Virus record (IMG/VR): IMGVR_UViG_3300044621_001441
Location: 1-25,747 of that record
DNA length: 25,747 bases
Strand: one strand, 5' to 3'
Origin: a virus
Part shown: positions 15,438-24,416 of the stretch, in pieces
How positions within the stretch are numbered: position 1 is the first letter of the stretch
How the letters are laid out: each line of letters opens with the position of its first letter
Position numbers and translations under genes: made by a program
Notes under the pieces: model-generated
Told to the model about the DNA's origin: nothing
Database searches by the model: none
The model's input: the letters and a program-made list of their open reading frames with translations, nothing else

Positions 15438-15447
15438 TATACTTAAT
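15438..15447 (+). promoter_or_regulatory. Candidate late promoter, copy 3
   Basis: TATACTTAAT (15438-15447) is followed by ATAT and then the ATG at 15452. If TATACT is the -10 box, RNA would begin at about 15450-15451, at the start codon. No ribosome site is present, so the ejection-protein operon may start as a leaderless mRNA. No -35 box is seen at the usual distance. The motif lies three bases after the stop of the nozzle gene. Confidence 0.45.
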
Positions 15448-15451
15448 ATAT

Positions 15452-16627
15452 ATGGCTAAAAAAGGCGGTTCTGGTAGTGGTGGCGGTGGCGGAAAAGCTG
15501 CTACAGTTGCTAATTCCTCGGCAGGTGTTAAGACGTTAGGTCCAGCAGCAGTAGCACCGATAGCGATTGATGCGATAGCAGGTGCAGTAGACGCCGCTGC
15601 TCCAAAGTTCACATCAGGAATTACAGAAGACGATATAAATAAAGGTCGCAGTGATATTAACAAAGGCTTTGGAAGAGGAAGCGACATTCTTAGGGGTGGC
15701 GTAACTTCTGGCTCAGGCGTTGAGATTGGGAGCTTAACCCCACAAACAAGAAAACAAAGACAGGACGACAAAATCAGAGCTTTTGCTGAGTCGGCAGATT
15801 TCCAATCAAAAACTCCTGCACAACAAAAAGCTTTTGTTGAAAGATTTAGGCAAGGTGAACTTGGCAAAAAGGGCAGGGGTTTAGTCAAGGAAGCCTTGAC
15901 TGGTGGCGGTTATAAATATGATCCTGCTACTGGGAAATATGTAGTAGCAGAAGAAGAGCCTTTTTTAACAACTCCATCTGATGAATTAAGAAAACAAGGT
16001 ATAGAAAATACTGGTGGGATTTTTGGAGAAATGGGGGACTTAACTTCTTTAATCGGTGAAGATGTTAAAGGTGCATTAGAGTATAAACAAAATTTAAGAG
16101 ATTATTTTTCTAACCTTACTGGATCAATGGATCAAGAAGGTTTAACGGCTCAAGATCAAGCAGATTTAGACGCACAATATTCACTGGGGAGGAGAAGGGT
16201 TCAAGAAACCTTAAGAGATGATCTCCAAAGGACAATGGGCGATTTAACGCAACGTGGGTTTAGTTCTTCTAGTTTATCGAATCAAGCTTTACAGCGTGGG
16301 GCATTTGACCCATTAAGTAGAAATATAGTAGATTTAGAAGCAAGCCAAGCAGGGATGAGGCAAGATATATTAAATGCTCGTGCTTCACGTAGAGGGCAAT
16401 CATTTAGAAATTTACTTGGTGCTGGAGCTCAATTAGGTTCAGGTGGATTTAGTAGTTTAACTTCTGGTATTGTTTCCCCAACAGCTTATGGTGGTTTCAC
16501 TGATCCTGCTGCTGCTGAATTTATTTATGGTGGCTTAAAAGATCAAGCTGGCAGGCAAGATACACGTGGCACTAACTTAGCTACAATTCAAACTAAACCG
16601 AGAATGATTCAAACAGGAGGCTTTTAA
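15452..16627 (+). CDS. Internal virion (ejection) protein, putative (391 aa)
   Basis: The product starts with a Gly-rich, disordered segment (GGSGSGGGGGKAATVA), then an Ala-rich stretch, and from about residue 200 onward it is strongly helical (RRRVQETLRDDLQRTMGDL, ending in a Gly-rich tail). This composition is typical of podovirus ejection proteins, which sit in the capsid and enter the host envelope with the DNA. It occupies the position after the tail nozzle and before the giant protein at 17473, like T7 gp14. No catalytic motif is visible. It has its own candidate promoter and apparently no leader. Confidence 0.6.
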   Translation: MAKKGGSGSGGGGGKAATVANSSAGVKTLGPAAVAPIAIDAIAGAVDAAAPKFTSGITEDDINKGRSDINKGFGRGSDILRGGVTSGSGVEIGSLTPQTRKQRQDDKIRAFAESADFQSKTPAQQKAFVERFRQGELGKKGRGLVKEALTGGGYKYDPATGKYVVAEEEPFLTTPSDELRKQGIENTGGIFGEMGDLTSLIGEDVKGALEYKQNLRDYFSNLTGSMDQEGLTAQDQADLDAQYSLGRRRVQETLRDDLQRTMGDLTQRGFSSSSLSNQALQRGAFDPLSRNIVDLEASQAGMRQDILNARASRRGQSFRNLLGAGAQLGSGGFSSLTSGIVSPTAYGGFTDPAAAEFIYGGLKDQAGRQDTRGTNLATIQTKPRMIQTGGF

Positions 16628-16629
16628 TT

Positions 16630-17472
16630 ATGCAAAAACTAGGCGGCAGAGGCTGGGGAATCTTAGCAGGAGCAATCGGCGGAGCAAGTAAAGGTTACGA
16701 TGAATACGCAGAAAAAGAGATTAAGAAACAAAGAGCAGAAGCTTTAAAAGAAGCTTTAGGCGGCTTAGGTTATGACAAGTATAGCCAATTAGTAGACCCT
16801 ACTACTGGCGAGTTAAATGAGCTTGGTACTACTCTTTTAAAAAGCGATTTAGACCAACAAGAGATGGCGGCAAAATATGCGGTTTTAATGGATCTTGAAG
16901 GTGTTAAGCAGGGAAATCGAAGAGATTTGGAAGGCTATAAACACGAACTTGATTATGGGGGTGATTCAGATTTACTTGATAAGACATGGAGACTTAAGAG
17001 CGACTTTGAAGCTAAATTTGGTGGCAGTAGCACTGGTCGCAGTGGCGGGCAGGGAGGAAAACCTGAAGTACCTGAAGCAGTAAAACTTAATCAAAAAAGA
17101 GCAGAAAGTTTGAATACTCCAACAAACTGGGATGCTTACATTAAAGAGACTGGTGCAAACTTGGCGGTTTTAAGAAAAGGTGGGATAGACAGAGGAGCCG
17201 TTCAACAGATGATAGCATCTGGGACAGACCCATCACAGTGGACGAATACGGTAAACCAAGGCGAATTTAAAGGTAGAGCAGCTTTAACCCCAGACGCTTA
17301 TATAGCAGCAAAAGCACAAGGTTTTAGCTTCCCTAAAGGCACAAAGATAGGTGTATCTCCAGAACAGGCTCGCATGATTAGGGCAAGGTCTCAAGGTATT
17401 GTTCCACAAAGCAATCAAGGCGGGGTAATCCAAGCTTTAACGGGAGCTATTAAGAATAGAGCAAAACAATAG
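16630..17472 (+). CDS. Internal virion (ejection) protein, putative (280 aa)
   Basis: AGGAGG (16615-16620) gives a strong ribosome site nine bases before the ATG. The N-terminus has a short Gly/Ala hydrophobic stretch (GWGILAGAIGGASKGY), followed by charged helices (EKEIKKQRAEALKEALGGL) and a low-complexity Gly/Ser-rich segment near residue 135 (FGGSSTGRSGGQGG). The C-terminus is basic. The hydrophobic start could help membrane insertion. Its place in the trio of ejection-type genes is the main support; the family is not recognised. Confidence 0.6.
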   Translation: MQKLGGRGWGILAGAIGGASKGYDEYAEKEIKKQRAEALKEALGGLGYDKYSQLVDPTTGELNELGTTLLKSDLDQQEMAAKYAVLMDLEGVKQGNRRDLEGYKHELDYGGDSDLLDKTWRLKSDFEAKFGGSSTGRSGGQGGKPEVPEAVKLNQKRAESLNTPTNWDAYIKETGANLAVLRKGGIDRGAVQQMIASGTDPSQWTNTVNQGEFKGRAALTPDAYIAAKAQGFSFPKGTKIGVSPEQARMIRARSQGIVPQSNQGGVIQALTGAIKNRAKQ

Positions 17473-20400
17473 ATGGATCTTGTTGAGTCTATTAATAAAA
17501 TAAAAGCAAAAACAGTAGATCCATTATTGGAAGATCAGGCTATCAAATATCTTGCAGGGAAGGTACAGAAAGGGCAAATTAACGAATCCAATGTAAACGA
17601 GGTTGTGTCTAAGATTAATTCTGGGCATATAGAGTCGGGTGGTTTTGCGAAAGAAGCCATAGCAGATGCAATAAGAAGTGTCCCCACGGCATTATATGGA
17701 GAAAATCCTAAAGGCTTATCTCAAGTAGTTGGTAAAACAATAGCAAGTGCAATTCCTAGTGCAATCAAATCAGCAGCAGAGATTCCAGCATTAATGCTAG
17801 AAGTTCCCGAAGCTGTAAAAAGCTTATCTTCTTTTGGTGGAAGGAAGGGCGTTAAGCAAGCATTAGGCGGGGCTGATTTAGCAGGTGGTTTAGCTCAGGC
17901 TGGAAAGTTTACAAGAGATTTAGCAAGTGATGTTACAGGGATACAAGACGGGCAAGGATTCCAAGATTTGCCAACTGGTATTGGTACTGTAGCAGGGGGT
18001 TTAATTGGCGGAGCAGCATACTTTAAAGCTATTGGAGCAGCTACAGAAGGTGCTTTAGCAGCAAACATATTTAAAGATTTGACAGCTAAGGGGATTGCAA
18101 AGACAGCAGCACAAGCAGGAGCTAAAAGATTTATAGCAGGTACAGCAGCTAATACGATAGCAGGCTCTCCATTATCTCTAGCAGCTTCAATGGACGAAGA
18201 GGGGAATATTAACCCTAAAGACTTAGCTTTAAATTTAGCTATAGATACTGCATTCGGTGGAGTAATAGAAGGTGCTGGAGCAGCATTAACAAAGAATTAC
18301 GGCAAGCAAGCTTTAAGAGAAGCGGGCAGAATGGCTCAAGGGCAAGAAGGTTTTATCTTTAGAGGTAATAGTAAAGAGTCTTTAAAAGGGATAGCTGAAA
18401 CAAATAGGGCATTTAATAGACGTAACGTAGAAACTTACAAGGCTAAAGGTGCTAACGAAGCAAGAGCAGCAGAAGAAGCAAAAGCAGCAGCAGCACTGAA
18501 ATATGAAAAGATTGAATCTGATTTAATGCAAGCTAGGTCTTTGACAGAACAAAGGCAAGGGCAATTAGCAGAAGAGCAAACACGTTTAGGGCTTAAAGAA
18601 GAGACTAGGCAGAATGTATCTACTTTAAATGAGATGTACGAAGCTGAAAAGCAAACAGCTTTCAAGCAGATAGACACAGAGCAAGATAAATTAGTATCTG
18701 AAATCCAAAGAGAAAGTGAACAGAAAACAAAAAACCTGCTTAAACAGAAAGCTGATATAGACAAGCAAGAGCGTACATTAACTAAGCCATTTGATTTAGA
18801 AGAAAAGAATTTAGCTAAACAACAGAAGCAAGTTAATGACTCTTATCAACGTGCTAAAAAACAAGCTGAGACGGAGCCTGTAGAAATCACTGAAACTCCC
18901 GAAACTGTTCCCCAAGAAACAGCAACGGCACCACAAAGAAATTACGAAGAAGAATTTAATCTTTTTCAAAAAGAAACAAATACTAAATACGAAAGTTTAA
19001 AAACTCAGCTAGAAGAATCTAGGCAAACAAAAATTGCAGAACTTGATATTAAATTTAAACAGAAGCAAGAATCTTACGCACGTGAAATTGAACAAACTAA
19101 AGCAGAGTATTCTAAATCGCTTGATGAAATTAATAACTTACCAGACTCGGTAAGTAAAGAAAAAAAAGCAAAACGAGTTAAGCAATATTTTGAAAATAGA
19201 TTACAAAGCTTAGAAAGAAACAATCAAAAACTAGAAGGTCAATATTCTCAAGCAGTTAAGCAAACTGAAGAGCAGGTCGCTAGTAAACTAACGGCATCTC
19301 AAGCTGATTTTGAAAAAAGTTTAAAGGCAAAGCAAACAGAATTAGCAGAACAGCAATTAAATAAACTTGATCCTACTTATAAAATTTCATTTAACAAATT
19401 TCAAAAAGATTTAAGTTCCGAAGTTAAAACTAAGATCACAAATATTAAAACAGCAGCAAAAGAAAAAGCCGTTAAGTTTCAAGAGCAATTAGCAAATGCT
19501 CAAAAAGGTTATGATGATTTTCTTGCAAGACAAGCTTCTTTAGGAAGTTATAAGAATGAACCAGCTAGAAGAGCAGCAGAAGGAAGAGCGGCAAAGGCTA
19601 AAGCTAAATTTGAAAACTATAAAAAGCTTCATGCAGAAAAGATTGCACAGCTTAAAGAAACAGTAGCAAAACAAATAGAGACTGTAAAAACAAAACAACA
19701 ACAAGCATTAGAAGCAAAGCAAGCTGAAATAAATCAATTAAAAGCAGATGTAGAAACAAAGCGTTTGCAAGATATAGAACTGCAAAAACAACAACTTAAA
19801 GAACAAAGACTTAAAGCATTAGATGACGAATACAATGCAGCTAGATCGGATGTAGATACCAGGCTTAGTGTAACTAATGCAAACAGAAATCAAGCTATAT
19901 CAGAGTTTCAAGCTAAGAAACAAGCTTTATTAGAGCAACAGCAAAAGCTAGAGCAAGAAGTTAAAGATAAGATAGATTATTTGAACAGGCGTAGAGAGGC
20001 ATTAAAGAAACAAAAAGAAGTAGCTTTAAATCGTCAATTCAAGAAAGATGCCTTAAGAGAATACAGAGAGAAGATGGGGATAGAGACTCCTGTTTTGCGT
20101 AATGCTGATGACATTGAAGTAGATCGAATGATTGCTAAAGAAGAGTTAGATCAAATTGATGCTCAGTTAGCAAAGCTTAAGGCAGAACGCAACCCGATTA
20201 TAGAGACCGAAGAAAAAACAATCTCAAGAGCTGAATCAGAAAAAGAAGCTTTAAACGATATGTATAAAGCGATGTACCGCCATCCAGCGTTAATAGCAGA
20301 AATGAAAAGTGAAGTAGGGAAAGCGGAAGTTGAAAATGCTGGAGCTTTCATTAGTGATGCTTCCGTGAAAATGCCAACTGCAACTAAAAAACCTAAAAAC

Positions 20401-22602
20401 AAAATTATTCAAACTGCTGAAAATGCTGGGAACTTATGGAATACTTTAGTACAACCAATAATATCAGCTTTAAGAGATATTAACCCATCTTTAGCAGGGC
20501 AACTTCGTAAGTTTGAATTTTCAAGTTCAAAAATTGCAAATAAACATTTATCTCAAGCAATGCCTTTATTCAGCAAGTTAGGGAAATTATTAAGCAAAAA
20601 TGAAAAGAAAATTTTCAACTCTTATTTAATTAAAGGCGACCATGATGCAATCATGGCTTTCTTATCTAAGATTGATAAAGAAGGGCGACAGTTTAAGGAA
20701 CTGCCACCAATATTTAAAGCACCTTTAAAATTTTTAGAGGCGGAAGACACCGCAAGAGATTTTGAAAAATTAATAAATAAACCTTTAACGGAACTATACG
20801 AAACAGGGGTTAGACCTGTCCTTGATGATCTTTATGCACAACAAACCGAAGCGGGGCTTGAAGTAGGTTTTATTGAAAATTATTTTCCAACAAGTGTTAA
20901 AAAAGATAGCGTTGAGACTTGGCGTTCACTTTTTGATTTAGATAAAATCACAGATGATTTAAAAGCTGATCCAACAACAAGGACAGAATACGATACAGCT
21001 TTAGCTAAAGAAAGAAAGAAACTTGGGCGTGAACTTGAAGAGCTAGAGCGAATTGAGTTTACTAATAAGTTTTTAAGGGGTTACGGTGGAGTAGGCAGTA
21101 CCCCAACGCTTTCTAATAGAAAACCTAGATCGGGATTAGCTCAACAGATGGAAGGGATTATTTTTAAGGATGCTAAAGGGAACGAGCGTTTTCTTTCTGA
21201 CTTATACGAAGACCCAGCTACAGTATTAGAGAATTATATTAATCGCTCTACTTTTGACATAGAGAGTCGTAAATTCTTTGGTAGAGCGGATGGTGCAGAT
21301 TTAACTACAAGTGTCGGTGCTTTTACAGATAGTCTAAGACAAAACAATGAAATCTCAAGTGAACAAGTTGTTAAGGTTAAGGATTTACTTACAGCACGTT
21401 TTGTTAATGGTCCTAAAAAGCCAGCTAATTTTGCTCGTTTAGCTAAAGACGGAGCATTGCTTACTGCTCTGAATGATATTCAAAGTACAATAACACAGGC
21501 TACGGAGCTTGGCACTAGTGCTTATAGGAATGGTATTTTGAATACTATTAAAGGTTTAGGGCAATCATTTGACCCTGAGACTGTAAAAACCTTAGACTTG
21601 GGCATTGCCCGTATCGGTGCGGATTATGCTGATAATCCTTCCGTGGTTCGTAAAGTTGTTGATTTTGCTTTGAAGATAAACGGTTTTAGGGCAGCGAATA
21701 AATTAATGCAAGAAACACAGTTAAATGCAGGATTTAATTATTTTAAAAATGTTTTTACAAAAGAAAAAGGTGCGAAGTTCGATAAAGAATATTCTTATTT
21801 AAAAAGCATGTTCGGGGTAGATGAAGCCGATAGAATGGTACAAGCTTTCCGTACTAAGAATTTAAAAGAAGCGTATGATGATGATAGCATTGGGCTTGCT
21901 TTATTTGAACGCCTTTCAGGAACGCAAGTTTTATCTTTAAGCGATATGCCTGCTGGATACTTACAAGCTCCAGACCTAAGATTCTTTTATGCGTTAAAAA
22001 GCTTTAGTTTAAAAATGCTTCAATTCACTAAAGATGAAGTCTACAGTGGTATGGCAAATGGGATTAAATCTATTGCAACTAAAGGATTAAACAAACAAAA
22101 CACTAAACAATTAGGTGAATCCCTAAGAAACGCTATTGCTCTTAGTGTTTTAGTTGGTGGTTCAAACTATGGAATTAATTATTTTAAAGATATAATCAAA
22201 GGAAAAACAAGCGAAGAATATCAATCTTTAGAAGAGAGAACGGTTGAGGCAGCTTTTCAAACATTTATACCAATAGTAAATCCTTATATGTTTTACAAAT
22301 TAGATAAGCAAGGTTTAGCGGCAGGGTTCGGAAGCTTTATTATGCCTGCGGCTCCATGGCTTGATGCGTTAGATGCCGATGTAAAAGAATACAGGAAGGC
22401 AGTAGATACAGGCGAAGAATATAATCCTTTCTTGTCTAGAATTTTAGTGAATAATATTCCTATCGCTGGTAAAACATTATATGCGTGGAGTCCTGCTGGT
22501 AGACAGCAATATGAAAATGCGATTGAAGCAAAGCAAAAAGACAGAGCAGCTAAAGAGAAAAAATTGAGAGAAAAACAACTTGCAGAGTTGAGAGGCTATT
22601 AA
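17473..22602 (+). CDS. Giant internal virion / DNA-ejection protein (1709 aa)
   Basis: The product is the largest in the window and is placed like T7 gp16, which threads through the tail and forms part of the trans-envelope DNA channel. Residues about 60-310 are rich in Ala and Gly with hydrophobic stretches (LPTGIGTVAGGLIGGAAYF). Residues about 315-940 are an exceptionally long region of E, K, Q, R and A with coiled-coil character. From about 975 to 1709 it is folded and helical, with ENYFPTS near 1135 and a hydrophobic segment near 1552 (NAIALSVLVGGSNYGINYF). I see no clear lytic transglycosylase motif. It starts directly after the previous stop without a good ribosome site, so translation is probably coupled. 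The ENYFP segment recalls large polyvalent phage proteins. Confidence 0.7.
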   Translation: MDLVESINKIKAKTVDPLLEDQAIKYLAGKVQKGQINESNVNEVVSKINSGHIESGGFAKEAIADAIRSVPTALYGENPKGLSQVVGKTIASAIPSAIKSAAEIPALMLEVPEAVKSLSSFGGRKGVKQALGGADLAGGLAQAGKFTRDLASDVTGIQDGQGFQDLPTGIGTVAGGLIGGAAYFKAIGAATEGALAANIFKDLTAKGIAKTAAQAGAKRFIAGTAANTIAGSPLSLAASMDEEGNINPKDLALNLAIDTAFGGVIEGAGAALTKNYGKQALREAGRMAQGQEGFIFRGNSKESLKGIAETNRAFNRRNVETYKAKGANEARAAEEAKAAAALKYEKIESDLMQARSLTEQRQGQLAEEQTRLGLKEETRQNVSTLNEMYEAEKQTAFKQIDTEQDKLVSEIQRESEQKTKNLLKQKADIDKQERTLTKPFDLEEKNLAKQQKQVNDSYQRAKKQAETEPVEITETPETVPQETATAPQRNYEEEFNLFQKETNTKYESLKTQLEESRQTKIAELDIKFKQKQESYAREIEQTKAEYSKSLDEINNLPDSVSKEKKAKRVKQYFENRLQSLERNNQKLEGQYSQAVKQTEEQVASKLTASQADFEKSLKAKQTELAEQQLNKLDPTYKISFNKFQKDLSSEVKTKITNIKTAAKEKAVKFQEQLANAQKGYDDFLARQASLGSYKNEPARRAAEGRAAKAKAKFENYKKLHAEKIAQLKETVAKQIETVKTKQQQALEAKQAEINQLKADVETKRLQDIELQKQQLKEQRLKALDDEYNAARSDVDTRLSVTNANRNQAISEFQAKKQALLEQQQKLEQEVKDKIDYLNRRREALKKQKEVALNRQFKKDALREYREKMGIETPVLRNADDIEVDRMIAKEELDQIDAQLAKLKAERNPIIETEEKTISRAESEKEALNDMYKAMYRHPALIAEMKSEVGKAEVENAGAFISDASVKMPTATKKPKNKIIQTAENAGNLWNTLVQPIISALRDINPSLAGQLRKFEFSSSKIANKHLSQAMPLFSKLGKLLSKNEKKIFNSYLIKGDHDAIMAFLSKIDKEGRQFKELPPIFKAPLKFLEAEDTARDFEKLINKPLTELYETGVRPVLDDLYAQQTEAGLEVGFIENYFPTSVKKDSVETWRSLFDLDKITDDLKADPTTRTEYDTALAKERKKLGRELEELERIEFTNKFLRGYGGVGSTPTLSNRKPRSGLAQQMEGIIFKDAKGNERFLSDLYEDPATVLENYINRSTFDIESRKFFGRADGADLTTSVGAFTDSLRQNNEISSEQVVKVKDLLTARFVNGPKKPANFARLAKDGALLTALNDIQSTITQATELGTSAYRNGILNTIKGLGQSFDPETVKTLDLGIARIGADYADNPSVVRKVVDFALKINGFRAANKLMQETQLNAGFNYFKNVFTKEKGAKFDKEYSYLKSMFGVDEADRMVQAFRTKNLKEAYDDDSIGLALFERLSGTQVLSLSDMPAGYLQAPDLRFFYALKSFSLKMLQFTKDEVYSGMANGIKSIATKGLNKQNTKQLGESLRNAIALSVLVGGSNYGINYFKDIIKGKTSEEYQSLEERTVEAAFQTFIPIVNPYMFYKLDKQGLAAGFGSFIMPAAPWLDALDADVKEYRKAVDTGEEYNPFLSRILVNNIPIAGKTLYAWSPAGRQQYENAIEAKQKDRAAKEKKLREKQLAELRGY

Positions 22603-22609
22603 ATTAGAG

Positions 22610-22619
22610 TAAACTTAAA
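22610..22619 (+). promoter_or_regulatory. Candidate late promoter, copy 4
   Basis: TAAACTTAAA (22610-22619) precedes the GTG at 22625 by five bases. Taking TAAACT as -10, RNA would start near 22622, within three bases of the start codon, with no room for a ribosome site. A TTGAGA (22588-22593) lies 16 bp upstream of the hexamer and is the one motif copy with a plausible -35 box. It would drive the fibre and accessory genes. Confidence 0.5.
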
Positions 22620-22624
22620 ACAGA

Positions 22625-23347
22625 GTGGCAACTAAAGGCGATTTAACAACTCCATCATCTAGCTCATTAACTACGTTTACTAATGGTGCTGGTAATTTTA
22701 TTGATGCAGTTGATGCGAATGGTAACTTTGCTTATTTACTTGGTCAATTAATAACTTTAAATAATGTAATAGCAGATCAAATGCCACAACTTGGCGTGGC
22801 TAGTGTTTATACTGCTTTGCAAACTTTTACAACGATTGCCGTTAATGTGATTAATGAAGCTACGTTAAATGGCGATATAGTTTTAGACTGTAATGGCTCA
22901 GGGAAGGTACGCTATGCAGATGGTTCTAGCGATACCGAGATAGCTTCCAAAGGCTATGTTCAAGGTGTAGCTTTTACGGCTGGTAATGTTCCAAGTGGTG
23001 GTACTGCTTCAACTTGGCTAGAGGGTAACGGTATTTGGACTGATCCAAGAACATTTACACCGTGGGAAGTTAAAACCTCTAACTTTAACGCAACAGACAA
23101 AGGTCAATATTCTATGAACGCAGGTGTAAATGCTCAGCTGCCTGCACCAACAGCAACATTTACTGCTGTATTTAAACCAGCGATAGGACAAGATTTTACA
23201 GTAACCCCTGGGGTTTTAGTAAGGGCAGGTTCAGAGAAGATAGCTAATGACACTGCTAGTTACACAATGGATATAAATGCAGAGTACAAGATTACAAGTA
23301 ACGGCACAGATTACGATGTGTCAATAGCACCAATAGGGAGAGTTTAA
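22625..23347 (+). CDS. Tail fibre protein, putative (240 aa)
   Basis: The 240-residue protein begins with GTG (no ATG is available nearby) and no ribosome site. The N-terminal MATKGDLTTPSSSSLTTFTN and FIDAVDANGNFAYLL are followed by VYTALQTFTTI, then ASKGYVQGVAFTAG, a phrase typical of fibre and appendage proteins of this phage type. The C-terminal half is beta-rich (QYSMNAGVNAQLPAPT, PGVLVRAGSEKIAND, AEYKITSNGTDYDVSI). It is probably a trimeric adhesin or fibre base that binds the virion and host surface. It follows the ejection proteins like T7 gp17. Confidence 0.65.
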   Translation: MATKGDLTTPSSSSLTTFTNGAGNFIDAVDANGNFAYLLGQLITLNNVIADQMPQLGVASVYTALQTFTTIAVNVINEATLNGDIVLDCNGSGKVRYADGSSDTEIASKGYVQGVAFTAGNVPSGGTASTWLEGNGIWTDPRTFTPWEVKTSNFNATDKGQYSMNAGVNAQLPAPTATFTAVFKPAIGQDFTVTPGVLVRAGSEKIANDTASYTMDINAEYKITSNGTDYDVSIAPIGRV

Positions 23348-23349
23348 TT

Positions 23350-23751
23350 ATGGCAAGTGCAAGTAATTTAGTTGGCAGTAATTTAATCAAGGCTGGAGAT
23401 AACTTAAGAATTGACCAGATTAGTTTTTTGAGTAATCAGACTGGAGCTGATATAACAGTTTTAACTAGAAGCGGCAAAGGTTTTGTTGAAGATTTAACTT
23501 TTATAAGTCCAGGTAATTCAAGTACGTTGTTCTTGACTGTCAATTCAATTAAGGTGACAATAGACGGAGCTGCTGAACGTACTTTTAATTTTGCTACAAG
23601 CCAACTATATAGAGGAATAGCAGGAGTACTGTATATAGTCACTAAAACCTTACCAATTAACTATAATACAAGCATTACAGTTAAAGTAAATTACGATACC
23701 AATGCTGCAACAACAGACGCAAAATGTTATGTAACTCATTCCATACGTTAA
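23350..23751 (+). CDS. Small beta-rich virion protein (133 aa)
   Basis: AGGGAG (23335-23340) lies nine bases before the ATG, two bases after the previous stop. The protein is mostly short beta-strand-like segments (LRIDQISFLSNQTGADITVL, VEDLTFISPGNSSTLFLTV, RTFNFATSQLYRGIAGVLY), with a balanced polar surface and no hydrophobic helix. Likely a fibre-associated or decoration protein that works with the previous gene. Family not recognised. Confidence 0.55.
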   Translation: MASASNLVGSNLIKAGDNLRIDQISFLSNQTGADITVLTRSGKGFVEDLTFISPGNSSTLFLTVNSIKVTIDGAAERTFNFATSQLYRGIAGVLYIVTKTLPINYNTSITVKVNYDTNAATTDAKCYVTHSIR

Positions 23752-23769
23752 AGCAATTTTAGGGATTTT

Positions 23770-24039
23770 ATGAAACCAAACAAAGGCAAAGCAGTAGCTA
23801 AAGAAAACTTTAATTTCAAGAAAGAGCATAAATCTGATAAAGGCGGTTTGACAGAAAAAGGGCGTAAAGCTTATAATGCAGCTACAGGTTCTAACTTGCA
23901 AGCACCTCAACCACAAGGCGGAGCTAGGAAGAAATCATACTGTGCTAGAAGCAAAGGGCAAATGAACGACTTTAATATTGATTGTTCTAAAACCCCTGAA
24001 AAAAGGATTTGTAAGGCTAGGAAAAGATGGAAGTGTTAA
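23770..24039 (+). CDS. DUF6321-like protein (89 aa)
   Basis: The protein is basic and carries the sequence GGLTEKGRKAYNAATGSNL followed by APQPQGGARKKSYCARSKG and a C-terminal KARKRWKC, which I match from memory to DUF6321, found in marine phages. Four cysteines (in SYCAR, DCSK, RICKA and the terminal C) could bind metal or sit in a reduced cytoplasmic protein. Function is unknown. AGGGA is four bases upstream of the ATG. It starts a run of three small basic genes. Confidence 0.65.
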   Translation: MKPNKGKAVAKENFNFKKEHKSDKGGLTEKGRKAYNAATGSNLQAPQPQGGARKKSYCARSKGQMNDFNIDCSKTPEKRICKARKRWKC

Positions 24040-24042
24040 ATA

Positions 24043-24162
24043 ATGCCAAAAAAACTAGAAAGATGTGTTAAAAATGTTCAAAAAACGGGTAAGGATAAAT
24101 CTAGTTCTTATGCGATTTGTACTGCAAGTTTAAAAAAGGGCAAAGCTAAAAAGAAAAAATAG
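24043..24162 (+). CDS. Small basic cysteine-containing phage protein (39 aa)
   Basis: A short gene between the DUF6321-like and HNH-like genes. The 39-residue protein begins PKKLERCVKNVQKTGKDKSS, continues with YAICTAS and ends in a lysine tail. I recall similar tiny proteins with an ERCVKKV ... AYAICTASLKK pattern next to DUF6321-type proteins in environmental phages. Two conserved cysteines and the basic tail suggest nucleic-acid binding, not proven. Spacing is three bases from the previous stop and two bases to the next start, so all three genes are one unit. Confidence 0.6.
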   Translation: MPKKLERCVKNVQKTGKDKSSSYAICTASLKKGKAKKKK

Positions 24163-24164
24163 TT

Positions 24165-24416
24165 ATGGCTGAACGCAATTATAAAAAAGAATACTCAAAT
24201 TATCACAGTTCTAAAGAGCAAAAAGAAAAGCGTGCTTCTCGCAATGCTGCTAGAAGAGAGATGATGGCTGATGGCAAAGTTAAAAAATATGACGGGAAAG
24301 ATATTGACCATAAAAATGGCAATCCAAGAGACAACTCCAAATCAAACCTAAGAGTTCAATCTAAATCACAAAACAGATCATTCCCTAGAAATAGCAATGG
24401 TGGTAAAAAGAGATAA
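24165..24416 (+). CDS. Small HNH-like protein (83 aa)
   Basis: The C-terminal half contains KDIDHKNGNPRDNSKSNLRV followed by QNRS: D48-H49, N51, G52, N53, N57, N61 and N70. This is the core of HNH nucleases, with Asn in place of the last His, a common variation. The N-terminal half is basic (RASRNAARREMM). At 83 residues it is much shorter than most homing endonucleases and has no DNA-recognition domain. It could nick DNA, help packaging or be a remnant. No intron or interrupted gene is visible nearby. Its last three bases overlap the motif at 24414. Confidence 0.7.
   Translation: MAERNYKKEYSNYHSSKEQKEKRASRNAARREMMADGKVKKYDGKDIDHKNGNPRDNSKSNLRVQSKSQNRSFPRNSNGGKKR

Noticed and set aside
15403-15888. 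Minus-strand open frame of 161 codons
   Set aside because: It is antisense to the Gly/Ala-rich start of the gene at 15452, whose codons leave few stops on the other strand; it has no ribosome site.
18435-18764. Minus-strand open frame within the giant protein gene
   Set aside because: Mirror of the low-complexity coiled-coil coding sequence; Ser/Leu-rich translation without a domain.
24165-24416. Homing endonuclease with a nearby intron
   Set aside because: All neighbouring genes are short and continuous, and no split virion gene or intron core was seen.
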